From contig CM048591.1 of NCBI GenBank assembly GCA_026413225.1, positions 42,023,803 through 42,087,802 on the forward strand: a DNA stretch of 64,000 nt, written 5' to 3'. Below, piece after piece: positions 25,380 through 37,270 of the stretch; the stretch's first letter is position 1; every line of letters starts with the position of its first letter. The position numbers and the translations under genes were made by a program. This DNA is from Otis tarda (taxonomy: Eukaryota; Chordata; Aves; Otidiformes; Otididae). The notes under the pieces were generated by a model that worked only from the letters and a program-made list of their open reading frames with translations, ran no database searches and was not told the origin of the DNA.

Positions 25380-25429
25380 CTTCAGGTTCCTCAGATGTTC
25401 CCAAACCTGCTCTTCCAGTACAGTGGGCC

Positions 25430-28400
25430 TAAGGAGAGAAATTTATGGCCACTATATATTTAGATATGGCATGAAATGAAACTAAAAAAATTTGTCTCAA
25501 GTACAAAAATATCACTACAGACTGCAAAACATGGATGGGTTAATTTCTTCCAAAACTAAAGGAAAAATCCCATGTTTCCTTGCTCTTAAAAAAGTAATGA
25601 AATGTAAAAGGTACTGCTACTACATCACCTACACCAAAAAGGACTTTGAATACTGTGAGAGACCATCAAAGTACCCAGTGTGTTCACTGAAAAAGTGGGA
25701 AATACATGTTCAGTTGTCTACACTCTCTTGCACTAGGTTCTTGTCACATTCTTGTTTTCATTCCCACTGAGGGACCTAATTTTTCCTTCATTCACCCTCA
25801 GAGAGGTTCTCCTCTCTTGTGTCTTGTCTTTAATGAAAAGAAAATACCTTCAATTCAGGGAGTTATTTTCCCTAAAGATTTTTTTTTTTTTGAAGCTGAA
25901 ATATTCCTGCAAGATTTTGATTTTCACAAATAGAAATCTGCTGATTAGTTATCCTCATGCTGAAGCTTCTAATCACCTCTTCCTCTGTATATTCACTGGC
26001 AGTTAATTTCAGCAGCCATAGAATTGTATTTGTTACAGAGTTACTCAGTAGGAGTATAAGAGGTGATACATGCTAAAAAGTACTGGATTGCAATGGACAT
26101 TTATTAAGTATATTCCACAGTAACTGAACCAACTTAACACACAAGACAAATCAATTTTGTATTGCTAGCTAGATGAAAAGCAGGACAAAACACAAACAAA
26201 TCTAAACAAGAAGCATTAAAAACTAGTGAATAAAATCAGTTGTAAATCATTTAAGAATAGGACCTGGGAAAGCTCCACTGAAGCTACTAGTCAGAAGTAA
26301 ATTTTTGTCACTTAAATGTGAAATGGGTATGGCCATGAAGCCATTAAGTTCCATTAAGCCTGCCATGTTCAACAAAACATTCATTCATGCGCTTAATTTT
26401 TGGTCTCAGAGGAACTGACATATATGATAAATATTTTCAAAATTGTAGCATTTAATAAAAGTGGAACTAAACGTGTGATTAGAATTTCTGTTGATCTAGG
26501 TCTTTTACTATCATCTAATTCCATTATGGTTTAGTTTTTGAAAAAGTGGTTCTTAGGGTCTTAGGTAAAAAAAAAAAGACAGTATTCGGTACATTACAGA
26601 ATTTTCCATAGTATTTAAAGCCAGGTTTATAAATTAGTCCACACATTTAATTAATGTCATCTATATATGAGAAGTGTTATTTTAAGATTTTAAAAAATCT
26701 TCTGTTAGTTTGGGAAACAGGTGAGAACATTTATTTATGCACAAGGGCATTTTCTGCTTTAAATGATGATAACTCCTTTACATTTAAAGGATTTACATCA
26801 GCCAAAGACAGGACAAAAAAATGACCACTCCTTAATGCTCTTCACTGGGAAAAAATCTAATAATACTTACAGGGCAACTAAAGAACTTTGAAAGCCCATA
26901 GGAAGTACCCCCTTCAGTCACTTCTGCAGAATAAGACATGGCTCACTGCAGAGGCATGCAGCCTTTATTGAGTTACCAAGGTATATGATCTGAAATTATA
27001 GTGTCACGTATTTTTAAAATAATGAAAGGAAGACAAAGAGCATATTACTGATTCAGAACGAGAACCTATTGTAAAGCCGGTATTAGAACATCACAATTTT
27101 GGCAATTTATTGCTATAAGCAGTTCTGTAGTTCATTATTTTCTACACAAAACCACTTTAAAACCTCTCATATGCTTCTAATATATCACTTAGCATTAGGC
27201 AATTACCACTTCCTCTTCAGCTTTCAGTCTCTTAAATCTTTGAACTCTTAAAACTATAGTGTTCTGACAATTTTGATAAAACCACAGGGAAAGCAAAACA
27301 TTTTTTGGCCACCAGGTCACAAGCATTAGAAAAGTGGGTTTGCTACAATTTTGTCAACTTTAAAATCTTTTTAATTAGTGAAGGGTCAAACTTACTTTTC
27401 AAATTGCAAGTTGTCTTATCAAATAAGGTAAAATTTAGGAACCTGTATTGTATGCATATTTGCTGCAAACTCAGTTACTTATGCAAAAGCCACTGTATGC
27501 TTTAGGGAGGAGAAAATTACATACATGGAATAAGAGTAGAGGGGCCATTGTGGGGATTATTTGATTGTGTTTCATTGCATAAAAAATATTCAAAATATTG
27601 AAAAAATGAAAACAACATTAGAAATAATAAAGTCTGCAGTTATTTGCCTGTATATAGCATGTGTGTGATGCACAATATGCACTTTCATGCTTGATGTCAA
27701 TGCAGGTATTTTGAAGTTCCACTCCTTGCTATTTCTTGCCAGAGAAAAAACAAAGTTCACGAGGTAAAAAAAAAAAATCAATGTCTGCATTAAAAAATAC
27801 TTTTGATTACTGTTTGTATGAAAAAGTCAAGGAAGACATAACTGACACTGTTAGATGGTATAACTGTTCAAAATTGAATACTGAAGGTCTTGTGATAGGA
27901 AAGATAAATCATCAGTGAAGTGCTGACAAGGAAAGGAACAACTAAGAAAAAACCTCCTAAACCTTTTTTTTTTTATTTCCAAACTTTTACTCCCTAAAGC
28001 TTCAGATTAAATTTTAGCACCTGATATTCATTAATGACTAATGAAAAAGGATTCAGCATTAAGTCTATCCACTCTTCACTTTTCATCCAAAACCGACCAC
28101 CCAGTTTATTTGAGCTTTAGTTCATATCCTGTTGCATATGGCCAGACTTTAAACTGTAACTGCTTTTTTATTAATCCTATTGACTGAGTATTGCAAGGTA
28201 ACAACTTCTACATTCAGTTTTGTTTACTATCGTGGCATTTTAAAGGCAAACACAGTACAGAAGCTGATCTTGGCACAATAAAACCTCTTGACAGACCCTT
28301 CAAGGCATGGAAATAGTCCAGGAAACTGTTAAAGTACAGAATGCAAAAAGGCTGCAGGCATCACATTGGATGATGACAAGAAAATCAAGACCAAAAGCAG

Positions 28401-30969
28401 ATGATGCATTTCAGATGAAATTTTTTCAAGTAATAGCTAAATACTGGCAAAAGGTTGAAGGATTCCTAAACATAACCATATTACACAGTCTCAGATCAAA
28501 GAATATTTTTTCAATGGTTTTAAAGAATTCAACATTTGCATTTAGGGGAACATTTGCAGTTTAGGGGAAACCTTGCTGTTTTAATACTTCATTAATGCCA
28601 AAGTTTTGCAAGCAATTAAACTCAAAGGAAATTTAGTACACTGACTATTTATGTATAACGTTTTAATATCAGAAATATGTTTCTCAACACAGACATCAAA
28701 AGAAAATGTCAATAGCTACATTTAATCATTCTTTCAGGATCTTATTAGAGAAAAATATTTTAGCTACAGTTCATTTCACATATATATTCTTAATACTACT
28801 TGTAAAATCTATAAATTAGAAACAACACTTAAGCAAGATACTCTCTATTTTGTATGTATACATAAAGAGGAAAGCAAGTTACAGCAGAGGTATAAGTAAT
28901 TTAAAAAATTATACTATCAGTAGATTTTTATGGATTTAAAAAACAAAAAATAGTTCCATTTTGTATTTATTATTCCTTAGGACATATGACAATGGCTTTA
29001 AGTTGGAACATAGAATTGGAGGGATCTATGGGAATATCAAGAAAATTTTTGCTATCACTGGCAATCATATCCTAAATATTTTTCAAAAATGTGCCAAATA
29101 TCTTGTTAAAAGTAGCCATGATCTTCCCTTATAACTGTAGTATTTAAGACTTTCATTTCTTCAACATTTAGAGAACTCCTTTTAACAACTTCTTTTCCTT
29201 ACAGTGATGGATTTCATAATAAGAATTATTTTCATGATGAAAACAGCTAAACATAGAACTTGGGAATCTCCTTCTGTCTTTAAGCTCCTGATGCCTGCAT
29301 TTTCTTGAACAATAATGGTTCAGAAGCATCAGTATCAACTTATGAGTTCCTCATTTCTCAGCGCCCAATTCAAAGCTTTGATATCTCCTTTGAGAATCCG
29401 GAGGCAGATGAAGTCAACAGAAACTGTACTTGAATATTCAAAGTGCACTCTAATAATAAACATTATAAAAAAAACAACCCAAAACTAACCAACCATTCAA
29501 ACACTCTATGTCACAAATTTTGTGAATCTAGTATAGATATTTTGATTTCAAGCTTTCTTATTTTTCTCTTCCCATTTGTAAAATGTGATAGCAAACTCCT
29601 TTGCCTTGGATAGGATTTGCAAAGACAAGTTAATTTTGAGGAAACACTCTACAAGCAAATGTCAGAAGAAAGCCCATACAGAAATAAGTAATTCTTTCTT
29701 CGGGAAATAGTTTGAACGGCATTAAGATGGCCACGGGCTACACACTCAGCCAAGGAGGGGATAGGAAAAAGGAAAATATAGATTAACTCCTGACTGAGTA
29801 TCATTCATTCTGTCCTTGGCATGAATCACAGAATATAAGAAAATCACAGCCTGTAAACATATAATGAAAGGCCATACCGTAAGGCATTCAGCTCCAAAGG
29901 TAACTGACATCTTTCCTTTTCATCAGCTGAATTTGCTGCCTTAGAAACATGTCTCTTCAGTGTGAGGGGAGACACTCTAATCACTCTATATGCTGTGCAA
30001 TTTTATTGTTTTGATAAAGAGACGCTTTCTGTACAGGTTCAGAAGATTAACTCATTGTAAGCATTCTTTTTGCTCGGCAGACAGAGTAATAGTACCAGGT
30101 CTGCTGCTCTTCTTTCTCTATTCTCACCAGCCAGCACAGAGCTGGAAGTAATCGGCTGCAAGAATGCCCCTGTAACAGGTCTCTCCCGTTTGAAATAAAG
30201 AGAGTTTGACATTTAGTATTGCTGTTAGTTGCCATGGCTTCTCTGGCTCAGTCTGGTCAAGGACTGTCTCTTGCTTGGGATAGTATATTTAATCACCATT
30301 TAAGCCTTAAAAGAAGAGCCTGGAATACAAGCAGAGCTTCTAGAAGAAGCCAACCTAAGACAGTCTAGCTAGCCCATGTGCAGAAGATAAAGCTCTAATT
30401 GAATCTGTATTAGAGCCATACTGTGTGGTTAATTTATTGTCAACCACCTTCATTTTTCCAATCCACCTGACAGTAGCCAAACTCTGGCTTCTGGAATTCT
30501 CAGGCATTTTTATTAAAATATATATGGGAGCTCAAATGCAAGTTTCTCTATGATGACTACTGTTCATATTTTACCTTAATTTTATGCTGTATATGCTATA
30601 TGTCAAAATACATGGTTTCAGTATTCCAGGATAGTTCCATTTATGTAATGTAAAAAACATATGATCTATTCTAGGGAAAATAATTCCCATTACTTACTGT
30701 ACATTAACTTCACTTAACATATACTATCTAGAATTATATGACAGACTTTTCTTCGCCTATTTTAATGTTCTGCTAAAAGGCTATAGATTCTAAGCTCTCT
30801 CCATTGAACAGAAAAGCATCCAGAGTTCTGCACATGGCTCATTGCATGACTTTTTAAGAAAATATTGTTTCAAACAATACCACAAAGCAAGATCATGTAA
30901 TAGTTAAATTTCATAAAACTCATTCTAAACATTAATGTTTTCTTAAACTTCAAGAAAACACACTTACTT
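25430..30969. other. AT-rich unique DNA, no supported gene
   Basis: About 5.5 kb of AT-rich sequence with A and T runs and dense stops. ORFs reach about 90 codons and lack recognisable motifs. A somewhat GC-richer patch lies near 30050-30400. No CR1, LTR, tRNA or simple repeat of note was recognised. Confidence 0.7.
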
Positions 30970-31113
30970 GCCAGTGCCAACAACAGATGCCCAGAGCCTG
31001 AAGAAGGATCACAGATCAGCAGGAGAGCACCTGAAAAGCAGTCCAAAGGAATTCCAGCTGCTGCAGCCAGCAAGTCAGCTTCATTAGGGACCCAGATTAA
31101 ATGCCACTGTGAA

Positions 31114-32046
31114 AATGCACACAGCATGGGAAATAAACAAGAGGAGTTAGAGATGTGCGCACACCTCCATGGCTATGACTTTATCGGTATCACAGAGATG
31201 TGGTGAGGTGGCTCCTATAAGTGGAGTGTTGGAATGGAGGGATACAGGCTCTCTAGGAAGCTACAGGCACGGGAGATGAGGAGGCGGTGTCACCCTCTAT
31301 GTCAATGACCAGATGGAGTGCATGGAGCTCCACCTGGGGATGGATGAAGGGCTGACAGCTTACGAGTCAGAATTAAAGGGAAGGCAGGGACAGGTGACAT
31401 TACAGTGGAGGTCTGCTAAACCAGAAAGAGGCCACCCAACCAGAAAGATCCAGCTGATGAGGTCCTCTGTAGACAGATAGGAGCAGCCTCATGGTCACAA
31501 GCCCTGGTCCTCATGGGGAACTTCAACCACCTTGATAACTGCTGCAGGGACAACACAGCAGGGCATAAGCAATCCAGGAGGTTCCTGGAATGCATTAGTA
31601 GTAACTTCCTTCTCCAAGTAAAAAAAGGGCCAATGAGGAAAAGTGCTATACTGGACCTTGTTTTCACCAACAAGGAGGGGCTGGTGGGGAATGTGGAGCT
31701 CAAGGGCAGCCTTGGCTGCAGTGACCATGAGACGGTGGAGTTCAAGATCCTCACGGCAGCGATGAGGGCACAAGGCCAGCTCACTGCCCTGGACTTCAGG
31801 AGAGCAGCCTTTGGCCTATTCAGGGATCTGCTTGGAAGAGTACCATGGGATAAAGCCCTGGATAGAAGAGAGGCCCAAGAAAGCTGGTTAATATTCAAGG
31901 AGTCCCTTCCTCCAGGCTCAGGGGTGATGCATCCAACAAAAAGGAAGTCAGGCAAAAATGCCAGAAAGCCTGCATGCATGAACAAGGAGCTCCTGAATCA
32001 ATTCAAACACAAAAAGCAAGCCTATAGAGAGTGGAAGCAAGGATAG
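31114..32046 (+). pseudogene. CR1 ORF2 endonuclease domain, broken
   Basis: The APE-like endonuclease of CR1 ORF2 normally nicks the target DNA to start reverse transcription. The first part (NAHSMGNKQEELE to GITEMW) ends at a TGA at 31204, where the family has a second tryptophan. A block reading GGVTLYVNDQMECMELHLG follows in another phase. From 31513 a 177-codon frame holds MGNFNHLDNC (family GDFNHPD; aspartate changed to asparagine), NTAGHKQSRRFLE, ILDLVFTNKEGLVGNVELKG and the catalytic SDHE block (SLGCSDHETVEFKIL), ending WKQG followed by a TAG at 32044. Several in-frame stops and at least two frameshifts exclude a functional enzyme. Confidence 0.92.
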
Positions 32047-32369
32047 GTAGCCTGGGATGAATACAGAGAAATTGTTCAAGCAGCCAGGGATCACATTAGG
32101 AAAGCCAAAGATCTGATAGAATTAAATCTGGCCAGGGATGTCAAGGGCAACAAGAAAAGCTTCTATAGGTATGTTGGGGATGAAAGGAAGACCAGGGGAA
32201 ATGTGAGTCCTCTCCAGAAGAAAACAGAAGACCTGGTTACCTGGGATATAGAGAAGGCTGAGGTACTCAAAAACGTTTTTGCCTCAGTCTTCACCGGCAA
32301 GGGCTCTAGCCACATCCACTGCCCAATGTAGGAGAACATCAGGTTTGAGACCATCTAAGGAACCTGAAA

Positions 32370-33257
32370 GTGCACAAGTCCACGCGACCTGATGAAATGT
32401 ATCCGCAAGTCCTGATGGAACTGGTAGATGAAGTTGCTAAGCCACTATCCCTCATATTTGAGAAGCCTGGGCAGTCTGGTGATGTTCCCATTGACTGGAG
32501 AAGGGGAAACATAACCTCAATTTTTACAAAGGGAAACAAGGAGGACCTGGGAAACTACAGTTCAGTCAATCTCACCTCTGTGCCTGGCAAGATCATGGAG
32601 CAGATTGTCCTGGAAACCACGCTAAGGCACATGGAAAATAAGGAGGTGACTGGTGACAGCCAACATGGCTTCACTAAGGACAAATCATGCCTGACAAATT
32701 TGGTACCCTTCTATGACAGCTTTACAGCACAGGTGAATAAGGGAAGAGCAACAGATGTCATCTACTTGTTCAAAGCGTTTGACATTGTCCTGCACAATAT
32801 CCTCATCTCTAAACTGAAGAGACATGTATATGATGGATGGACCACTTAGTGTATAAGGAATTGGCTGCATGGCCGCACTCAAAGAGTTGTGATCAACAGC
32901 TCAATGTCCAAGTGGAGATTGGTCACAAGTGGCATTCCTCAAGGGTCGGTATTGGGACTGGCCTTATTTAACATCTTTGTTGGCAACATGGACAGTAGGA
33001 TCGAGTGCACCTTCAGCAAGTTTACTGATGACGCCAAGCTGTGTGGTGCACCTGACATGCTGGAGGGAAGGGTTGTCGTCCAGAGGGACCTTAACAGGTT
33101 TGAAATGTGGGCCCATCCAAATCTTATTAAGTTCAACAAGGCCAAGTGCAAGGTCCTGCACATGGATCAGGGCAATCCCAAGAACAAATACAGGTTATGT
33201 GGAGAATGGATTGAAAGCAGCCTTGAGGAGAAGGACTTGGGGGTACAGGTGGTCTAG
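32370..33257 (+). pseudogene. CR1 ORF2 reverse transcriptase domain, broken
   Basis: Two frames, 32370-32849 and 32889-33257, together cover the RT domain. The first has [39 protein letters not shown] and [19 protein letters not shown]. Its motif A reads [10 protein letters not shown], about two codons shorter than the usual YLDLCKAFD, and has lost the catalytic aspartate. A TAG at 32848 ends it at DGWTT. The second frame has motif B (SGIPQGSVLG) and motif C as FTDDAKLCG, keeping both aspartates, then KCKVLHMDQGNPKNKYRL; it ends at a TAG at 33255, where the family continues VDEKLNMS. Inactive. Confidence 0.93.
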
Positions 33258-34002
33258 AAGCTCAACATGAGCCAGCAATGCACTCTCACAGCCCAGAAAG
33301 CCAATTGCACCCTGGGTGCATCAAAAGAAGCATGGTCAGCAGGTCGAGGGAGGTGATTCTCCCCCTCTGCTCTCATGAGAGCCCAGTTTGGAGTACTGTG
33401 TCCAGCTCTGGAGATGCCAACATAAGAAGAACATGGACCTGCTGGAGGTCAGAGGAGGGCAACAAAGATGATCTGTGGGCTGGAGCACCTCTCCTATGAA
33501 GAAAAGCTGAGAAAGTTGTGGTTGTTCAGCCTGGCAAAGAAAAGGCTCCAGGAAGACCTTATTGTGGCCTTTCAATACTCAAAGGAGGCTTTCAGGAAAG
33601 ATGGAGACAATTTTTTTACCAGGGTCTGTTGCAACAGGACAAGGGGTAATGGTTTTAAAATAAAGGAAGCAGATTCAGACCAGACATAAGGATTTTTTTT
33701 TTTTTTTTGCAATGAAGGTCGTGAAACACTGGAACAAGTTGCCCAGAGAGGTGGTGGATGCTCCATCCCTGGAAACATTCATTGGTCGGAGCTCTGAGCA
33801 ACCTGATCTAGATGAAGGTGTCTCTGCTCACTGCAGGGGGGTTGGACTAGATGACCTTTAAAGGTCTCTTTTAACCCAAACTATTTTATGATTCTATACT
33901 ATTATTCTATGATTCTACTTTATTTTCAGTTCTGTACTCTGCATGGTGAATTATGTTCTAGCATTTAATAATTTTATTCATTTAATAGCATCTTCAACTA
34001 CA

Positions 34003-34092
34003 TGGTGGCTCTAGGTAGCCCCACTTGACTAGGGGGCTGAACCAGATTACTTCCAGATATCACTTCTGACCTCACCCATTCTATGATTCTGC
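34003..34092 (+). mobile_element. CR1 LINE, old 3' end fragment
   Basis: A diverged CR1 3' end: GTGGCTCTAGGTAGCC, then AGGGGGCTGAACCAGAT, a degraded CCTTCCAACCTCA block and CATTCTATGATTCTG. It differs more from the family than the neighbouring copies and belongs to an older type, with TTAGGTGGCC-like wording upstream. It lies 85 bp beyond the end of the 30.97-33.92 kb copy, in the same orientation. Confidence 0.85.
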
Positions 34093-34602
34093 AATACATT
34101 AAAATGTATATAAAAGTAATCCAGTCAATTTGGAAATAGAGTGTCAGGTTCTTCTGGTACCACTTCCTTGGTTTTTGCTACCTACCTTCACTATAAGAAC
34201 GGTTGTTAAATGAGACTGTTCCTTTATTCTCCCTTCTGCAGCCACTTACTTTGCTCTATCTGGGTTCACTACCCAAAGTTAAACATCTTGGATTTGGGCA
34301 GAATTCCTTAGGTCCTAGATATTAACTTTTTTTTTTCTTTGATATAATGTTCCTTGCAGAGATGGTCTAAGAATGATCTTTTAAAGGTGGAAGAGTCCAA
34401 CTACCTGCCTGTCTCAATGCACAGTCGAATCTTTGGATATGTTTCATCATTACAGGACTGCAAACGTATTGAATAGGTAACTCTAATTATTCACTGTATC
34501 CAGTTCTCCATATGCAAATTGAAAGCTAAACAAATTTAGTGGCAGATTACATACAGTACATATAACTGTATTGCAAAGGCTCTGCTTTATCTGACATGTA
34601 AG

Positions 34603-34681
34603 ATCATAGAATCATAGAATGGTTAGGGTTGGAAGGAACCTTCAAAGGTCATCTAGTCCAACCCCCCTGCAAGGAGCAGGG
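34603..34681 (-). mobile_element. CR1 LINE, 79-bp 3' end, - strand
   Basis: On the - strand: CCCTGCTCCTTGCAGGGGGG, GTTGGACTAGATGACC, a CCTTCCAACC block and octamer tail. Cut off at the stem. The sequence directly beyond (34686 on) is LTR-like, in the same orientation. Confidence 0.95.
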
Positions 34682-34685
34682 TCAT

Positions 34686-34995
34686 GAAGTTTGAAAAAAT
34701 AAGATGTGTTGTAGTTGAAATAACAAGACTCGCACCTCCCCCTTTCTGCCTGCGCTTCTACTTCTTCACTTCTTTCTTTTTTTTCCTTTTTTCTTTTTTT
34801 TTTTTTTCCCCTCTTCTTAAATATGTTATCTCAGAGGTGTTATCAGGGAACATTCCGTCACCAATTGTCTCGGCCCTCACCAGCAGCTGGTCCGCCCCAG
34901 ACCCGGCTGAGTCCATCAGCCAAAGGGGAAACTTCTAGCAGCTTGGCAACTTCTTGCAGAAGCTGCCACAGTAGCTGCCCCCACTGCTAAACAAA
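34686..34995 (-). mobile_element. Probable avian ERV-type LTR fragment, - strand
   Basis: Read on the - strand: GCAGTGGGGGCAGCTACTGT, GGACTCAGCCGGGTCTGGGG, CAGCTGCTGGTGAGGGCC, AACACCTCTGAGATAACATA, then a TTTAAGAAG TATA-like element, a long A-rich tract and GGGGGAGGTGCGAG. This order matches the U3 part of an avian ERVL-like LTR as I remember it. Only one side is present; there is no gag, pol or env sequence, no second LTR and no visible target duplication. It abuts a CR1 3' fragment at 34681. The pyrimidine tract at about 34750-34812 (+ strand) is the LTR's A-rich part, not a splice signal. Confidence 0.6.
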
Positions 34996-36522
34996 ACCAA
35001 CACAACAATAGATATAGTTTCCCTTTTTTAAATGCTTGGTGATCTATGAGATGAGTCTAAGACCAGGAATGGACACAAGAAGCTATCAAGAGACAAGAAG
35101 GAATGGAGCTCAGTCTTGTGTACTCTGCAGAAATACTGAGTATTTTCCAAGGCACTAATTGACCAAAGTGTACAAATGAGCTCCAGTGATTCAACAAAAC
35201 GTGCATGAACGTGTGCAGGCAGGGAATAATCAACTTATTCTAAGATTTGTCTGCATCTTATATCCAGAAACAGCATCTTGATGGTTTCAAAATTTACAGT
35301 TAAACAAGTTAGCTGATGCTATTCTTGCTGTAGAGAAGGGGCTGTAGTATCCAGCTTGGATCAGTCCAGGTCACCATAGGCAAAACTTACCCAGTCTTAA
35401 ATGGAATAGTCTGAAATATCCTTGTAGAAATCCAAGACTAAATCACAGATACCTTGGAATACATACAAATTTCCACTCCACATTTGGAATAAAACAGATG
35501 CATATAAAAAAAAAAAGGAAAATATGACAATGCACATAAGCTTTATCTAATTAAATACTTTGGTGATATTTTTCATATTGTTTTAAGGATTTTCTTAGTA
35601 CAGTAGAAAGACAAATCAAGCCAAAACTATGTGTAATTACTATTATTATTTAAAAAAAAAATCTAAAAAACCAGTCAACCAAAAAATCTCAGGGCAAAAT
35701 GAAAGTCACATTCACCACCAGATGCATTTCAAAGTTGAGAAAATATTTAAGATTTCCTCTAGTTCATGCAAAAACTGCCAAAAAAAATGCCCCTCCACTG
35801 ATTTAACGCTGCATACATATGACCAGTCTGTTGGCTAATTTCTGAACAAAAAACCTGTCAACTTGTTAAACAACAAGCAATGAGAGGAAAGATTGACATG
35901 AATATTGACACTTTCTGACACTAGTGGAATGTTGCTGAAAGAATTTAAAAAAAAAAACCCTTTATTTCAAACACCAATATCTTCTTTGTCTCCCCAATAT
36001 ATTTTAAACAGTCTTCTTTCTCTTCTTCCTTCCCTCACTCCAACTAACTTTTACTGTTTAGCTATTAGGTGAAAGTCAGTCTGTTGGTTTTTACTTGCTT
36101 AAGGTTTCGAGATTTCTGACTGGTAGAGTATCCTTATAACTTACTGATTGTGTTCCTCATGAATGCACAGCATGGATAGTATATAAAATTCTCCATTGTT
36201 GCATTTCCCCCTTTTGTCTCCCTCTTACCCTTCACACACAGAGTTTTCAAAACATACCAATGTATATCCTAAGTGACTCCAGTTGAAGTCTGGCATTACA
36301 ACTTGCAAAGGTTTTTACTTACTTCAGAATTTGTCTGTTGAAACTTCACCCAGGCCCATCTGTGCCTTCAGTCATATGAGTAGAACATTCAGGAAAGTCT
36401 ATTAAAGTAAAATTTATGTTTGTTGCAATCTGCTCTGCATGACTTCATAGAAAATATTCAGTATTCTCTTCCTTATTCCTTTTATTTCTTTATCTCTTAG
36501 GTTTTTTTGCACGTATCCTTTT
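34996..36522. other. AT-rich unique DNA, nothing recognised
   Basis: About 1.5 kb of AT-rich sequence with several A runs. ORFs stay below 70 codons. No repeat or RNA gene recognised. Confidence 0.7.
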
Positions 36523-37270
36523 AATCATAGAATCATAGAACCATAGAATGGTTTGAATTGAAAGGGACCTTCAAAGGTCATCTAGTCCAACCCCCCTGCA
36601 AGAAGCAGGGATATCCCCGACCAGATCAGGTTGCTCAGAGCCTCATCCAGCCTGGCCCTGAACGTTTCCAGGGATGGGGTTTCCACCACCTCTCTGGGCA
36701 ACCTGCTCCAGTACTCTACAACCCGCATTGTAAAAATATTTTCCTAATATCCAATCTAAATCTACCTCCCTCTATTTTAAAACCATTACCCCTCGTCCTA
36801 TCACAGCAGGCCCTGCTGAATGGCCTCTCCCCATCTTTCTTGTAGGCCCCCTTGAGGTACTGGAAGACAACTATCAGGTCTCCCTGGAGCCTCCTCTTCT
36901 CCAGGCTGAACAGCCCCAACTCTCTCAGCCTGTCCTCATAGGAAAGGTGCTCCAGCCCTCTGATCATCTTCGTGGCCCTCCTCTGGACCTTCTCCAACTG
37001 GTCCATGTCCTTCTTATGTTGGGGGCTCCCGAACTGTACACAGTACTCCAGGTGGGGTCTAAGGAGGGTAGAGTAGAGGAGGAGAATCACCTCCCTCGAC
37101 CTGCTGGCCATGCTCCTCTTGATGCAGCCTAGGATGTGGTTGGCCTTCCGGGCCGCAAGAGTGCATTGCCGGCTCATGTTGAGCTTCTCGTCCACCAACA
37201 CTCCCAAGTCCATCTCCTCAGGGCTGCTCTCGATCCATTCTCCGCCCAGCCTGTATTTTGTGCCTATTTT
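36523..37270 (-). mobile_element. CR1 LINE, 0.75-kb young copy, sibling of 23.8-25.4 kb
   Basis: On the - strand this covers the ORF2 C-terminal half and the full CR1 3' end with two ATTCTATG units. From 36823 to 37264 it differs from the 24112-24553 segment at only about 4 of 442 positions, while the 3' 300 bases differ at roughly 7% plus indels. Its 5' truncation point falls at the 12-13 bp duplication seen in the sibling. Confidence 0.97.
36716..37266 (-). pseudogene. CR1 ORF2 C-terminal part
   Basis: An open frame of about 183 codons from [20 protein letters not shown] to [18 protein letters not shown], matching the ORF2 C-terminal half. Unlike the 23.8-kb sibling it keeps RFRLDIRK, but it then shifts frame in an A/T run (KIFLQCGL instead of KKFFTMRV) and stops. 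It has no RT core and no start of its own: the first methionine comes from flanking DNA beyond the truncation. No function is expected. Confidence 0.93.

Larger units (their letters stand above)
23806..25429 (-). mobile_element. CR1 LINE, 1.6-kb 5'-truncated young copy, - strand
   Basis: Read on the - strand this copy runs from the linker before the RT domain through the palm, thumb and C-terminal region to the CR1 3' end (stem, GGTTTGGACTAGATGATC block, octamer tail). It is the best preserved CR1 here. Two frameshifts split ORF2: a G run of 7 instead of the expected 8 at 24672-24678 and a 12-13 bp tandem duplication at 24541-24566. A further single-base loss near 24045 breaks the last part. 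It shares a nearly identical 440-bp segment with 36523-37270. Confidence 0.97.
30970..33917 (+). mobile_element. CR1 LINE, 2.9-kb copy with endonuclease and RT regions
   Basis: This is the longest CR1 in the window. Its 5' boundary is placed where an open frame leads into the family block NAHSMGNKQEELE, the start of the APE-type endonuclease. It continues through endonuclease, linker, RT, C-terminal region (33468-33689, RGNGFKIKEADS) and 3' end, with GGGTTGGACTAGATGACC and a degraded octamer tail to 33917. A T run of about 17 at 33692 replaces a normal run of about six. ORF1 is absent, and stops and frameshifts break ORF2 many times. It is clearly older than the copies at 23.8 and 36.5 kb. 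Confidence 0.95.

Noticed and set aside
30870..31127. 85-codon - strand ORF with a donor-like GTAAGTG
   Set aside because: Most of it is the antisense of the CR1 ORF2 start region on the + strand (frame leading to NAHSMGNKQEELE).
31416..31985. 189-codon - strand ORF
   Set aside because: Antisense shadow of the CR1 endonuclease frame on the + strand, which carries the real SDHE and NFNH motifs.
34380..34440. GAGTCCAACTACCTGCCTG, resembling a - strand CR1 end
   Set aside because: The match is short and the flanking blocks and tail are absent.
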